Below, piece after piece: positions 31,548 through 38,728 of a stretch of DNA of 38,728 bases. The DNA is taken from the NCBI RefSeq assembly GCF_042658365.1, contig NZ_JBHSQC010000022.1; one strand, given 5' to 3'. The DNA comes from Carnobacterium_A antarcticum (GTDB lineage: Bacteria; Bacillota; Bacilli; Lactobacillales; Carnobacteriaceae). The position numbers and the translations under genes were made by a program. Position 1 is the stretch's first letter; each line of letters starts with the position of its first letter. The notes under the pieces are model-generated. The model saw only the letters and a list, made by a program, of their open reading frames with translations. It had not been told where the DNA came from and searched no databases.

Positions 31548-32228
31548 ATGAACTCAAAAAAAAATTCTTTTTCACTTTCGCCTTGGCTAAGTACCTGCCT
31601 TTTATTGTTGCTGCCTTTTAGCATCATTGCTTCAAGTATTTATCTGAATAGTAAGTGGATCATTTCATTTGATCAACTGATCAGCAAACCGATTTTAGCT
31701 AGCATGACCAATATAAAAACAGCATTCTTTATTTCATTAACGGATCTCGGCGGTGTGCCAGCGTTATTTTTAGTTGTTTCTCTTTGCAGTTTGTTTCTTA
31801 TTTGGCATTATAAAGACTTGGCTGCTGCCCTTTGGTTCTTTATACAATCTGCTCTCGGAGCTGGCTTATTAAACCAATTTGTTAAACTGGTATTGCAACG
31901 GGAACGTCCGACCATTGAACATTTAGTGGTCCAGGGCGGTTACAGTTTCCCAAGCGGTCATTCAATGGGGTCTTTGATTTGTTATGGCGGGCTTGCTTTC
32001 CTCTTCATTCAATTCTCAAAAAACAGCCGTTGGAACTGGCTTGTGATTGCCGTTACGGCCATTCTTGTCTTCTTGATCGGTATGAGTCGGATTTATGTAG
32101 GTGTTCATTTTCCTTCTGATGTCATTGGTGGGTATTGTTTAGGAGGCTCTTGGCTAGCTCTATCCATTGGTCTTTACCCTAAATGGAAAAAACGGACCAA
32201 AAATAGACAGAACACTCGAAAACGCTAA
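31548..32228 (+). CDS. PAP2-family membrane phosphatase
   Basis: 226 aa with about six membrane helices. The three phosphatase motifs are complete: K113 to R120-P121 (KLVLQRERP), P135-S-G-H138 (FPSGHS) and S180-R181 ... H187 ... D191 (SRIYVGVHFPSD). Such proteins dephosphorylate undecaprenyl pyrophosphate, phosphatidylglycerol phosphate or other lipid phosphates on the outer membrane face. GACAGGAAG lies upstream of the ATG. It is followed by a strong terminator and so is a single-gene unit. It could be a UppP2/BcrC-like enzyme or a PgpB homologue; the sequence does not decide. Confidence 0.88.
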   Translation: MNSKKNSFSLSPWLSTCLLLLLPFSIIASSIYLNSKWIISFDQLISKPILASMTNIKTAFFISLTDLGGVPALFLVVSLCSLFLIWHYKDLAAALWFFIQSALGAGLLNQFVKLVLQRERPTIEHLVVQGGYSFPSGHSMGSLICYGGLAFLFIQFSKNSRWNWLVIAVTAILVFLIGMSRIYVGVHFPSDVIGGYCLGGSWLALSIGLYPKWKKRTKNRQNTRKR

Positions 32229-32234
32229 ACCTTT

Positions 32235-32268
32235 CCATCTTTGAGAAAACTTTCAAAGATGGTTTTTT
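32235..32268 (+). terminator. terminator of the PAP2 gene
   Basis: CCATCTTTGA and TCAAAGATGG form a 10-bp stem followed by T6. Confidence 0.88.
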
Positions 32269-32328
32269 GTTTTTAAATAAAAGCAGAAAACATGGTAAAC
32301 TATGAAGTGTACAGTTAGGAGGGATACT

Positions 32329-32892
32329 ATGATTGAAAACGCCTTGCGTTACAGTCATACGCTTTTGAAAAATACAGTAGTTAGAGGCGATAAAGTCATT
32401 GATGCGACCGTAGGAAATGGCGGCGACACCATTTTGCTGGCTACTCTAGTTGGACAGACCGGTACCGTCTATGGTTTTGATATTCAGGAGCAAGCAATCC
32501 AGACGACTAAAGAAAAACTTATGCTAACCGGACTTAGTGAACAAGTTGAGCTTTATCAACAAGGACATGAAACAGTTGCGGATATAGTACCCGAAAAGAC
32601 AGAAATCGCTGCGGCTATTTTCAATCTTGGGTATCTGCCTAAAGGCGATAAATCGATTATTACACAAGGGAAAACAACGATTCAATCCCTTAACGAAATT
32701 TTACTTCGGTTGCGAAAAAGCGGCTTAGTATTGATCGTCGTTTATTATGGTCATGAAGGCGGAAAAACAGAAAAAGAAGCTGTCCTAACGTTTGCTGAAC
32801 AATTGCCTCAAGAATCATTCAATGTGCTGCAGTACAACTTTATCAACCAGCGCAATACACCGCCTTTTTTACTGGCTATCGAAAAGAAATAA
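32329..32892 (+). CDS. mnmM: class I SAM methyltransferase MnmM (YtqB)
   Basis: 187 aa from the ATG at 32329, with TAGGAGG 8 nt upstream; the frame opens earlier at 32302 without a ribosome site. The SAM-binding motif I is DATVGNGGDT (25-34), followed by VYGFDIQEQAI and the family-specific FNLGYLPKGDKSI. The protein matches the rRNA_methylase/YtqB family, shown in B. subtilis and S. aureus to be MnmM, which methylates nm5(s2)U34 in tRNA to mnm5(s2)U. An extended -10 (TGGTAAACT) about 35 nt upstream of the start is the probable promoter. It is monocistronic. Confidence 0.85.
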   Translation: MIENALRYSHTLLKNTVVRGDKVIDATVGNGGDTILLATLVGQTGTVYGFDIQEQAIQTTKEKLMLTGLSEQVELYQQGHETVADIVPEKTEIAAAIFNLGYLPKGDKSIITQGKTTIQSLNEILLRLRKSGLVLIVVYYGHEGGKTEKEAVLTFAEQLPQESFNVLQYNFINQRNTPPFLLAIEKK

Positions 32893-32940
32893 AAAGAATC
32901 TAGCAGAAGCCGCTAAGTAGCTTCCTGCTAGATTCTTTTT
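32891..32940. terminator. bidirectional terminator
   Basis: AAAAAGAATCTAGCAG and CTGCTAGATTCTTTTT form a 16-bp stem with an inner GAAGC/GCTTC hairpin. It serves mnmM and the convergent MFS gene. Confidence 0.9.
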
Positions 32941-32947
32941 ACTTTTC

Positions 32948-34423
32948 TTAAATAATCTCTTCTTTTTTAGCAAATTGATTAAATATCAATGCTAGTAAAA
33001 CGGTCATAAATCCATAGAAGAAAACATTATGAATTCCATCGTATAGAATGCCTCTTAATGTAGGCAATAAATTAGGGTCAAGATGAACAGCTGTCAACGG
33101 ATTAATCAATTCATTCATCATGTTGCTTTCAACTCCGATTGATTGATGAACCGTTAGTTGCTCAGCCATCTTGTGATTTAAGATAATTCCATAAAGGGAA
33201 ACCATGATCGTTTGTCCCAAAATTCTAAACAAAGTATTGACGGACGTCGCTACACCTATTTGATTTTTAGGTACGACGTTCTGTACCGTTACGGTTGTCG
33301 TTGTGATGGTCAATCCCATACCAAGTCCAATCAATGCTGTAACTAGAAGAAACACATAGAAAGGAGTAGTGATTGGCAACAGTACAAGGATAAAAGCACT
33401 TAGACTGACGATGGTTAAACTCGTTGTTAAGATCGTCTTAACTGGTCGTTTTAACAACATTTGTCCGGCTATGAATGAACCTACGATCCAAGTCAACGAC
33501 ATTGGAGTGATGGCAAATCCACCCATGGCTGCTTTTAAGCCTTTCAATCCTTGCATCCACATAGGGATATAAACGTCTACTCCAATCAGAAAACCACTTA
33601 CTAAAGCTGCAGCTAGGTTTTGAATAACGAAAGTTCGATTGCTGAATAAACTCAAAGGCAAGATTGGATCCGCAGCTCGTTTTTCTACAAAAATGAAACT
33701 TGCGAAAGATACTGCCGCTGCACCAAACCATATCAGCATTGGAGCTTTGAACGTTCCGGCATCTCCGAAAACTTGAATGCCATAAAGTAAGAACAATAAT
33801 GTTCCGGTTAACGTTATGCTGCCTAAATAATCGACGGCTTTTTTCTCATACGTAAAGTCTTCATGTAAGAATAGAGAAATTAAAATAATGGTCACAATGC
33901 CGATAGGAACATTAATATAAAAGATCCAGTGCCAGCTTAAGTGGTCAACGATAAATCCTCCGAATAGAGGACCAAAAATTCCTGCGATCCCCCAAGCAGC
34001 TCCGTTTAACCCCATAATTTTTGCACGCTTTTCAAAAGGATAAATATCAGCGATAATCGTTGAAGTTACAGGCATGATTGCCCCTGCTCCGATTCCTTGA
34101 ATAGCTCTAAATAAAATTAATTGTTCCATTGATTGTGCAAGTCCGCATAATGAAGACCCAATAACAAAAATAAGCAATCCTGTAATAAAAATAGGTTTTC
34201 TACCAATCATATCGGATAGCTTTCCATAAATTGGTGTCATAATAGCGTTTGTTAATAAATAAATTGAAAATACCCAGTTCATGATCGACATTCCTTCAAG
34301 ACTGCCGATGATGGTTGGCATTGCTGTAGATATAATCGTTCCTTCAACTGCAGTCATAAATGTCGCAACAAAAATTGCGATCGTTATAATCACTACATTG
34401 GTTTGTTTTTTGTTCTTCTCCAT
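32948..34423 (-). CDS. MFS drug exporter, DHA2 (14-helix, EmrB/QacA) family
   Basis: 491 aa from the ATG at 34421-34423 (MEKNKKQTNVV), which has GGAGG 6 nt upstream. A second ATG four codons earlier overlaps that site. About 14 hydrophobic segments fit the DHA2 subfamily. Motif A is GKLSDMIGRKPIF, the motif D1-like start is ATFMTAVEGTIISTAMPTI, and a motif C-like segment follows (GAAWGIAGIFGPLFGG). Such proton-driven antiporters export lipophilic cations, dyes or drugs. No regulator is adjacent, so the substrate and inducer are unknown. It has its own start region and shares a terminator with mnmM. Confidence 0.87.
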   Translation of the reverse strand: MEKNKKQTNVVIITIAIFVATFMTAVEGTIISTAMPTIIGSLEGMSIMNWVFSIYLLTNAIMTPIYGKLSDMIGRKPIFITGLLIFVIGSSLCGLAQSMEQLILFRAIQGIGAGAIMPVTSTIIADIYPFEKRAKIMGLNGAAWGIAGIFGPLFGGFIVDHLSWHWIFYINVPIGIVTIILISLFLHEDFTYEKKAVDYLGSITLTGTLLFLLYGIQVFGDAGTFKAPMLIWFGAAAVSFASFIFVEKRAADPILPLSLFSNRTFVIQNLAAALVSGFLIGVDVYIPMWMQGLKGLKAAMGGFAITPMSLTWIVGSFIAGQMLLKRPVKTILTTSLTIVSLSAFILVLLPITTPFYVFLLVTALIGLGMGLTITTTTVTVQNVVPKNQIGVATSVNTLFRILGQTIMVSLYGIILNHKMAEQLTVHQSIGVESNMMNELINPLTAVHLDPNLLPTLRGILYDGIHNVFFYGFMTVLLALIFNQFAKKEEII

Positions 34424-34486
34424 ATTTGCCTCCATTCTATTCCTAGCTTACGGGTTTATTACCCCTTCAGCTCAAAAAAAATATAC

Positions 34487-34530
34487 TTAAAGCGCCTCTA
34501 TCTTTATCTTCTAAAGATAGAATGCGCTCT
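34487..34530 (-). terminator. metK terminator
   Basis: GAGCGC...GGCGCTTT and an inner CTATCTTT/AAAGATAG stem lie 10 nt after the metK stop, with a T-rich tail on the minus strand. Confidence 0.65.
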
Positions 34531-34538
34531 TTGATTCC

Positions 34539-35726
34539 TTAAGCTAAAGATGCTTTTAAAGCATCGACTTTATCTGTGTGTTCCCATGTTAAATCAATAT
34601 CTGTCCGGCCAAAATGTCCGTAAGCAGCTGTTTGCTTATAAATAGGCTTTTGCAAGTCCAGCATTTTTATGATTCCGGCTGGCCGTAAGTCAAAATTAGA
34701 ACGTACAGCTGCAATTAAATCAGCTTCAGATACCGTGCCCGTCCCAAACGTATCGATTGCAATGGAAACCGGTTGAGCTACTCCGATAGCATAAGCTAAT
34801 TGGACTTCACATTTTCCAGCGAATCCAGCTGCAACAATATTTTTAGCAATGTACCGTGCTGCATAACTAGCTGAGCGGTCAACTTTTGTTGGATCTTTAC
34901 CTGAAAATGCGCCTCCGCCATGGCGAGCATATCCACCGTACGTATCAACAATGATTTTACGTCCTGTTAGCCCTGAATCGCCCTGAGGACCGCCAATAAC
35001 AAAGCGTCCTGTTGGATTAATAAAGTATTTAGTCTTTTCATCCAACAGCTCTTGTGGAATTTCATGCTTGATAACCAGTTCCATCATGTCTTTTTTCAGC
35101 TCGTCTTCAGTTGTATCAGGATGGTGTTGAGTACTGATAACTACTGTATCCACACGTAGCGGCTTATCGTTTTCATCGTATTCAACCGTTACTTGCGATT
35201 TCGCATCAGGTCTTAAATAAGAAAGAGTTCCTTCTTTTCTAACGCTTGCCAAACGTTTGACTAAACGATGGCTTAACGAAATTGGTAAAGGCATCAGTTC
35301 AGGTGTTTCATCGATAGCAAATCCAAACATCAAACCTTGGTCTCCTGCTCCGATTTGGTCTAATTCGTCTTCATCAAGTGACTTGTATTCAACTGAATCA
35401 TCTACGCCTTGAGCAATATCCGGCGATTGTTCGTCAATTGCGACAATAACGGCACATGTATCAGCATCGAAACCAAATTTTGCACGCGTGTATCCAATCC
35501 CGCGAATCGTTTCCCGAGCAACTTTTTGGATATCAACATAAGTTGAGGTTGATATTTCTCCAACAACTAAAACTAACCCCGTTGTTACGGTCGTTTCACA
35601 AGCTACACGTGCATCTGGATCCTTTGCAATGATTGCATCTAGAATAGCATCGCTAATTTGATCAGCGATTTTATCTGGATGACCTTCTGATACTGATTCA
35701 GAAGTAAATAATCTTCTTTCTGTCAT
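34539..35726 (-). CDS. metK: S-adenosylmethionine synthetase
   Basis: 395 aa, full length. It makes SAM from methionine and ATP in the cytoplasm. Family signatures are visible: SEGHPDKIADQISDAILDA at the N-terminus, GAGDQGLMFGFA (the hexapeptide GAGDQG) and the P-loop-like GGGAFSGKDPTKVDRSA. GGGGGA lies 10 nt upstream of the ATG and is part of an S-MK box, so SAM should repress translation. It is monocistronic with a terminator after the stop. Confidence 0.97.
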   Translation of the reverse strand: MTERRLFTSESVSEGHPDKIADQISDAILDAIIAKDPDARVACETTVTTGLVLVVGEISTSTYVDIQKVARETIRGIGYTRAKFGFDADTCAVIVAIDEQSPDIAQGVDDSVEYKSLDEDELDQIGAGDQGLMFGFAIDETPELMPLPISLSHRLVKRLASVRKEGTLSYLRPDAKSQVTVEYDENDKPLRVDTVVISTQHHPDTTEDELKKDMMELVIKHEIPQELLDEKTKYFINPTGRFVIGGPQGDSGLTGRKIIVDTYGGYARHGGGAFSGKDPTKVDRSASYAARYIAKNIVAAGFAGKCEVQLAYAIGVAQPVSIAIDTFGTGTVSEADLIAAVRSNFDLRPAGIIKMLDLQKPIYKQTAAYGHFGRTDIDLTWEHTDKVDALKASLA

Positions 35727-35734
35727 TCTATTGT

Positions 35735-35816
35735 TCCCCCTTTATCTTTTCGGTTACAAGGCTTCTCCACTCTTTTCATCAAGTGAATCCTTTCGGGACT
35801 CCATTTGCAAACCTTA
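35735..35816 (-). promoter_or_regulatory. S-MK box (SAM-III) riboswitch of metK
   Basis: On the minus strand the conserved blocks AAGGTTTGCAAATGG, GTCCCGAAAGGA, GAAGCCTTGTAACCGAAA and the ribosome site AAAGGGGGA appear in order, as in enterococcal metK leaders. SAM binding pairs the ribosome site with the upstream UCCC segment and shuts off translation. This element is restricted to metK of Lactobacillales, which supports the taxonomic call. Confidence 0.9.
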
Positions 35817-35991
35817 TATATTTTAACATACTTCCATGTAATTAGGTGAACAATATTTTAGAACTTTAAGATAGTTAGCAATCAGCAGGAGTTTAATCTT
35901 CATTAGCTTTTTTTAAGTTTCTTTTTATGCTGTTCCTTCGATTGATTTTTGGTAAGATAGAAGGGCACAACACGTGAAAGGAGATTTTCCA

Positions 35992-36822
35992 GTGGCAAAT
36001 TTTACTTATCAACGTTTTCAAGCTTTCTTTAATCACTCACTTTTTATTATTTTCGCTACACCTTTAACCTATCTATTCGTCGGAACCCTGTATGCTGCTC
36101 AGATAACCAGAGTTCATTTCCTTCCTTTCTTTCTTCTTTACTGTTTCATTTTATTAAATCAGTTTTTAGAAAAATTCCTTGAAAGGTGGATAAAAAAAAC
36201 AAGCAGACATTCGACCATCTTCTTACTTATCTTCGAACTGTTAAATTTAAGCTTGGTTGTTTACTTTACCTTTTCTTTGCATTATTTAATTGGGATGCTT
36301 TTATTATTTTACTCCTTGCTTGTCCATGGACAATTTTACTTAATCAAAATAGGACTAGCGTGGTTTTCTATCGCTATGCAAGCTGTCTTTAAAGGGGCCA
36401 TCATGACTTATATCAGTTTTTCCATTCAAGTGTTGTTTATTCCGAACACACTTTTCTTGTGGAGTATTCCTTTAGTACTGTTGGCTTTATTTGTAGAACT
36501 AGGCAAGTATCAAACGTCTTTAAAACCATTAGTTTCTGTTACGACTAATGAACTCTTCACTGACCGGACGACTTATCTTGCGTTGAACAGTGTGCTTGTT
36601 CTTCTCTACTTCAGCAGTTTTCTAATGTTGTGGCCTTCTTTTTCATACTTTACTTGTTTGCTCCTTTTAAGTATGCCGGCTGCATGGACAGCTATACAAT
36701 CTTATGATCCAACTAAAGCTGTTAAAAAGAATACGAATACACTCAAACAGTTATCCCTCTATTCCTTACTGTATTTGTTTTTATTTGCCTGTATTATCAG
36801 CACGCGCTTTTTCATTCACTAA
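35992..36822 (+). CDS. polytopic membrane protein, possibly UbiA-like
   Basis: 276 aa from the GTG at 35992 (VANFTYQRFQAFFNHS), which has AAAGGAG 8 nt upstream. An earlier GTG at 35974 directly precedes that site. About 8-9 hydrophobic segments fill the protein, with a basic loop (EKFLERWIKKTSRH) and a loop ELGKYQTSLKPLVSV. The general layout recalls UbiA prenyltransferases of Lactobacillales, but the Asp-rich NDxxDxxxD motif is not seen, so an enzyme role is doubtful. An extended -10 (TGGTAAGAT, 35949-35957) lies upstream and a strong terminator follows, so it is monocistronic. I do not recognise it with confidence. Confidence 0.6.
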   Translation: MANFTYQRFQAFFNHSLFIIFATPLTYLFVGTLYAAQITRVHFLPFFLLYCFILLNQFLEKFLERWIKKTSRHSTIFLLIFELLNLSLVVYFTFSLHYLIGMLLLFYSLLVHGQFYLIKIGLAWFSIAMQAVFKGAIMTYISFSIQVLFIPNTLFLWSIPLVLLALFVELGKYQTSLKPLVSVTTNELFTDRTTYLALNSVLVLLYFSSFLMLWPSFSYFTCLLLLSMPAAWTAIQSYDPTKAVKKNTNTLKQLSLYSLLYLFLFACIISTRFFIH

Positions 36823-36832
36823 ATGGACGAAT

Positions 36833-36870
36833 AAAGACCCCGTTTTAGTTACGCGGGGTCTTTATTTTTT
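36833..36870 (+). terminator. terminator of the membrane protein gene
   Basis: AAAGACCCCG and CGGGGTCTTT form a 10-bp stem followed by ATTTTTT. Confidence 0.9.
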
Positions 36871-36894
36871 CTTCTAACAGTACAAATTACAAAT

Positions 36895-36933
36895 ACAAAA
36901 AAACTCCTCAACCTTATTGAAAGGCTAGGAGTT
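36895..36933 (-). terminator. terminator of the tRNA cluster
   Basis: AACTCCT...AGGAGTT, with an inner CCTT/AAGG stem, is followed on the minus strand by U7. It lies 15 nt after the last tRNA gene (Glu) in transcription order. Confidence 0.85.
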
Positions 36934-36947
36934 ATAGTATATTCAGA

Positions 36948-37019
36948 TGACCCGTACGGGATTCGAACCCGTGATACCGCCGTGAAAGGGCGGTGTCTTA
37001 ACCACTTGACCAACGGGCC
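36948..37019 (-). tRNA. tRNA-Glu (TTC), copy 1
   Basis: A complete 72-nt cloverleaf beginning GGCCCGT, with T-arm GGGTTCGAATCCC and anticodon TTC in CCCTTTCACGG. It is the last tRNA before the terminator and identical to the copy at 37254-37325. Confidence 0.96.
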
Positions 37020-37049
37020 TTATGTACAAAAACGTAATTTTTTATTTAA

Positions 37050-37123
<74 letters not shown>

Positions 37124-37133
37124 ATAAAAAAAA

Positions 37134-37187
37134 AGCGGGTGACGAGAATCGAACTCGCATCAACAGCTTGGAAGGCTGTGGTTTTAC
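37134..37187 (-). tRNA. tRNA-Gly (TCC), truncated by an assembly gap
   Basis: The 3' 54 nt of tRNA-Gly, including anticodon TCC and the T-arm. The 5' acceptor strand and most of the D-arm are lost in the N run at 37188-37197. The complete copy is at 38399-38469. Confidence 0.9.
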
Positions 37188-37197
37188 NNNNNNNNNN
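37188..37197. other. assembly gap (10 N)
   Basis: A run of ten N interrupts tRNA-Gly. The uniform length suggests a placeholder of unknown size, so tRNA or rRNA genes may be missing. Confidence 0.95.
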
Positions 37198-37253
37198 ATA
37201 ATTCCAACTGTTATAACAACTTACTGCATTCAATTATAAGCAATTCATTGCTA

Positions 37254-37325
37254 TGACCCGTACGGGATTCGAACCCGTGATACCGCCGTGAAAGGGCGGT
37301 GTCTTAACCACTTGACCAACGGGCC
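37254..37325 (-). tRNA. tRNA-Glu (TTC), copy 2
   Basis: A complete 72-nt tRNA identical to copy 1, with different flanks, so it is a distinct locus or a separate contig end. Confidence 0.95.
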
Positions 37326-37344
37326 TTGTTTCAAATATTAAAAA

Positions 37345-37432
37345 CGGAGAAGGAGGGATTCGAACCCTCGCGCCGCGTTAGCGACCTACACCCTTAGCAG
37401 GGGCGCCTCTTGAGCCTCTTGAGTACTTCCCC
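37345..37432 (-). tRNA. tRNA-Ser (GCT)
   Basis: An 88-nt class II tRNA with a long variable arm. The anticodon is GCT in CCCTGCTAAGGG. It decodes AGC/AGU. Confidence 0.94.
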
Positions 37433-37461
37433 AAATCCAATAACTAAAATATATATTTCAA

Positions 37462-37535
<74 letters not shown>

Positions 37536-37539
37536 GAAA

Positions 37540-37629
37540 TATTAAGCACTTCAAAGATGCATATTAATCGAGAAGATTAGACCTCTCAAAACTGAACAAA
37601 GCCAAAACGAATGTGTGAGGTTCCGTAAT
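37540..37629 (-). other. 16S-23S spacer-like sequence at a contig end
   Basis: On the minus strand, GGAACCTCACACATTCG is followed by CTTTGTTCAGTTTTGAGAGG and then by tRNA-Ile. This is the order found after the 16S 3' end in Lactobacillales spacers. It stops at an N gap, where the 16S gene would be expected. Confidence 0.6.
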
Positions 37630-37639
37630 NNNNNNNNNN
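37630..37639. other. assembly gap (10 N)
   Basis: A run of ten N between the ITS-like sequence and tRNA-Asp. It probably marks a collapsed rRNA or tRNA repeat. Confidence 0.95.
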
Positions 37640-37659
37640 GGGCCATAGTATTCAATTAA

Positions 37660-37732
37660 CGGTCTCGACGGGAATCGAACCCGCGATCTTCTGCGTGACA
37701 GGCAGACATGTTAACCCCTACACCACGAGACC
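37660..37732 (-). tRNA. tRNA-Asp (GTC)
   Basis: A complete 73-nt tRNA with anticodon GTC in CCTGTCACGC. A partial second copy is at 38475-38532. Confidence 0.95.
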
Positions 37733-37781
37733 TTTTTTTGCATTGTACTATTTATTTATCATATGCGTTCTATGATAATAA

Positions 37782-37854
37782 TTGCGGGGACAGGATTTGA
37801 ACCTGTGACCTTCGGGTTATGAGCCCGACGAGCTGCCAACTGCTCCACCCCGCG
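37782..37854 (-). tRNA. initiator tRNA-fMet (CAT)
   Basis: A complete tRNA beginning CGCGGGG with the C1:A72 mismatch of initiators, and anticodon CAT in GGGCTCATAACCC, including the G-C rich anticodon stem typical of tRNA-fMet. Confidence 0.94.
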
Positions 37855-37879
37855 ATAATAAGAATAAAAAATGAAGATA

Positions 37880-37969
37880 AGGAGGATAAGAGATTCGAAC
37901 TCTTGCGTGCTTTTACACACCTGACGGTTTTCAAGACCGTTCCCTTCAGCCAGACTTGGGTAATCCTCC
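37880..37969 (-). tRNA. tRNA-Ser (TGA)
   Basis: A 90-nt class II tRNA with a long variable arm. The anticodon is TGA in GGTCTTGAAAACC. Confidence 0.94.
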
Positions 37970-38013
37970 GTTATAATGTATACAAGGTAATCAATCATAA
38001 AAGATACGACTAA

Positions 38014-38087
38014 TGGACCTTGCAGGACTCGAACCTGCGACCGGACGGTTATGAGCCGTCTGCTCTAACCAACTGAGCTAAAGGTCC
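38014..38087 (-). tRNA. tRNA with CAT anticodon, probably tRNA-Ile2
   Basis: A complete 74-nt tRNA beginning GGACCTTTAGC with anticodon CAT. It resembles the Bacillus lysidine-modified tRNA-Ile2 more than elongator Met, and lies between Met and Ser as in Bacillus clusters. It would need TilS to read AUA. Confidence 0.8.
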
Positions 38088-38105
38088 AAGCTCTTTCAAT
38101 TGTAA

Positions 38106-38179
38106 TAGCGGCGAAGGGGATCGAACCCCCGACCTCCCGGGTATGAACCGGACGCTCTAGCCAGCTGAGCTACACCGCC
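38106..38179 (-). tRNA. elongator tRNA-Met (CAT)
   Basis: A complete 74-nt tRNA beginning GGCGGTGTAGC with anticodon CAT in GGTTCATACCC. It matches the elongator Met type of Bacillus and Lactobacillales. Confidence 0.88.
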
Positions 38180-38208
38180 AAAATATCTAATAATTAAAAA
38201 CTTAAAAG

Positions 38209-38281
38209 TGGAGCCTAGCGGGATCGAACCGCTGACCTCCTGCGTGCAAGGCAGGCGCTCTCCCAGCTGAGCTAAGGCCCC
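38209..38281 (-). tRNA. tRNA-Ala (TGC)
   Basis: A complete 73-nt tRNA with anticodon TGC in GCCTTGCACGC. The identity pair G3:U70 is present (GGGGCC with GGCUCC). Confidence 0.94.
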
Positions 38282-38316
38282 GTAATACTATCTTCTTTGT
38301 GCACAAATTAAATAAG

Positions 38317-38390
<74 letters not shown>

Positions 38391-38398
38391 ATAAAAAA

Positions 38399-38469
38399 AG
38401 CGGGTGACGAGAATCGAACTCGCATCAACAGCTTGGAAGGCTGTGGTTTTACCACTAAACTACACCCGC
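38399..38469 (-). tRNA. tRNA-Gly (TCC)
   Basis: A complete 71-nt tRNA with anticodon TCC in CCTTCCAAG. It is the intact version of the gene cut at 37187. Confidence 0.94.
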
Positions 38470-38474
38470 AAAAA

Positions 38475-38532
38475 CGGTCTCGACGGGAATCGAACCCGCG
38501 ATCTTCTGCGTGACAGGCAGACATGTTAACCC
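38475..38532 (-). tRNA. tRNA-Asp (GTC), truncated by an assembly gap
   Basis: 58 nt of the 3' portion, identical to the complete copy at 37660-37732. The 5' end is lost in the gap at 38533-38542. Confidence 0.9.
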
Positions 38533-38542
38533 NNNNNNNNNN
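38533..38542. other. assembly gap (10 N)
   Basis: A run of ten N between truncated tRNA-Asp and tRNA-Pro. Confidence 0.95.
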
Positions 38543-38551
38543 CATTTTAAA

Positions 38552-38625
38552 TCGGGAAGACAGGATTCGAACCTGCGACCCCTTGGTCCCAAACCAAGTG
38601 CTCTACCAAGCTGAGCTACTTCCCG
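38552..38625 (-). tRNA. tRNA-Pro (TGG)
   Basis: A complete 74-nt tRNA with anticodon TGG in GGTTTGGGACC. Confidence 0.95.
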
Positions 38626-38670
38626 TATGTTGAAATCTGGTATTTCCATTCTTGATTATGTAAAATGGAA

Positions 38671-38728
38671 TGCACCCAAGAGGAGTCGAACCTCTAACCG
38701 CCTGATTCGTAGTCAGGTACTCTATCCA
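38671..38728 (-). tRNA. tRNA-Arg (ACG), cut by the window edge
   Basis: The 3' 58 nt of tRNA-Arg with anticodon ACG in GACTACGAATC. The 5' end lies beyond the right edge. Arg followed by Pro matches the order of the large post-5S clusters of Bacillus and Lactobacillales. Confidence 0.9.

Overview
The window looks like a low-GC Gram-positive bacterium of the order Lactobacillales, most like Carnobacteriaceae. The reasons are strong AGGAGG ribosome sites, a T-box before leuS, a SAM-III (S-MK) box before metK, an AtlA-like LysM autolysin and a Bacillus/Lactobacillales-type tRNA tail. The genus is an inference. No phage, transposon or CRISPR array was seen.

Layout. 1-300: tandem promoters and leader of an rRNA operon that runs off the left edge. 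599-10230: an eight-gene minus-strand operon with two M20D aminoacylase/amidohydrolase paralogues, a full Opp/Dpp-type peptide ABC importer (B-C-A-D-F) and an M20 dipeptidase. 10486-12449: a second, orphan peptide-binding lipoprotein behind a 28-codon ORF, mutually exclusive hairpins and an intrinsic terminator. 12670-14441: a HrtBA/MacB-type ABC exporter. 14691-15002: a small SSB-like gene with a LexA box between its -35 and -10. 15149-23362: housekeeping genes pepV, nnrD, rsuA-type, murJ-type and leuS. 23362-24819: nagE. 25262-29092: a secreted glucosaminidase with eleven LysM modules. 29336-32892: an orphan 84-aa protein, a DUF1700/DUF4097 envelope pair, a PAP2 phosphatase and mnmM (ytqB). 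32948-36822: an MFS exporter, metK and an unidentified membrane protein. 36948-38728: a minus-strand tRNA cluster broken by three 10-N gaps, probably the tail of a second rRNA operon to the right.

How it fits together. The left third appears devoted to uptake and hydrolysis of peptides or N-acylated amino acids. The promoter of the micropeptide/orphan-SBP unit and the promoter of the amidohydrolase-Opp operon share a roughly 48-bp module, so the two units are probably co-regulated. The 28-aa peptide ends in a Val/Leu/Ile-rich run whose stop codon lies inside a hairpin. This suggests either attenuation tied to branched-chain amino acid supply or a secreted hydrophobic peptide beside its binding protein. 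These are the most novel candidates in the window.

Limits. All calls come from reading the sequence. No similarity search or RNA folding was run. Several start codons were moved from the longest ORF to the codon with the better ribosome site. The tRNA region carries signs of repeat-driven misassembly.
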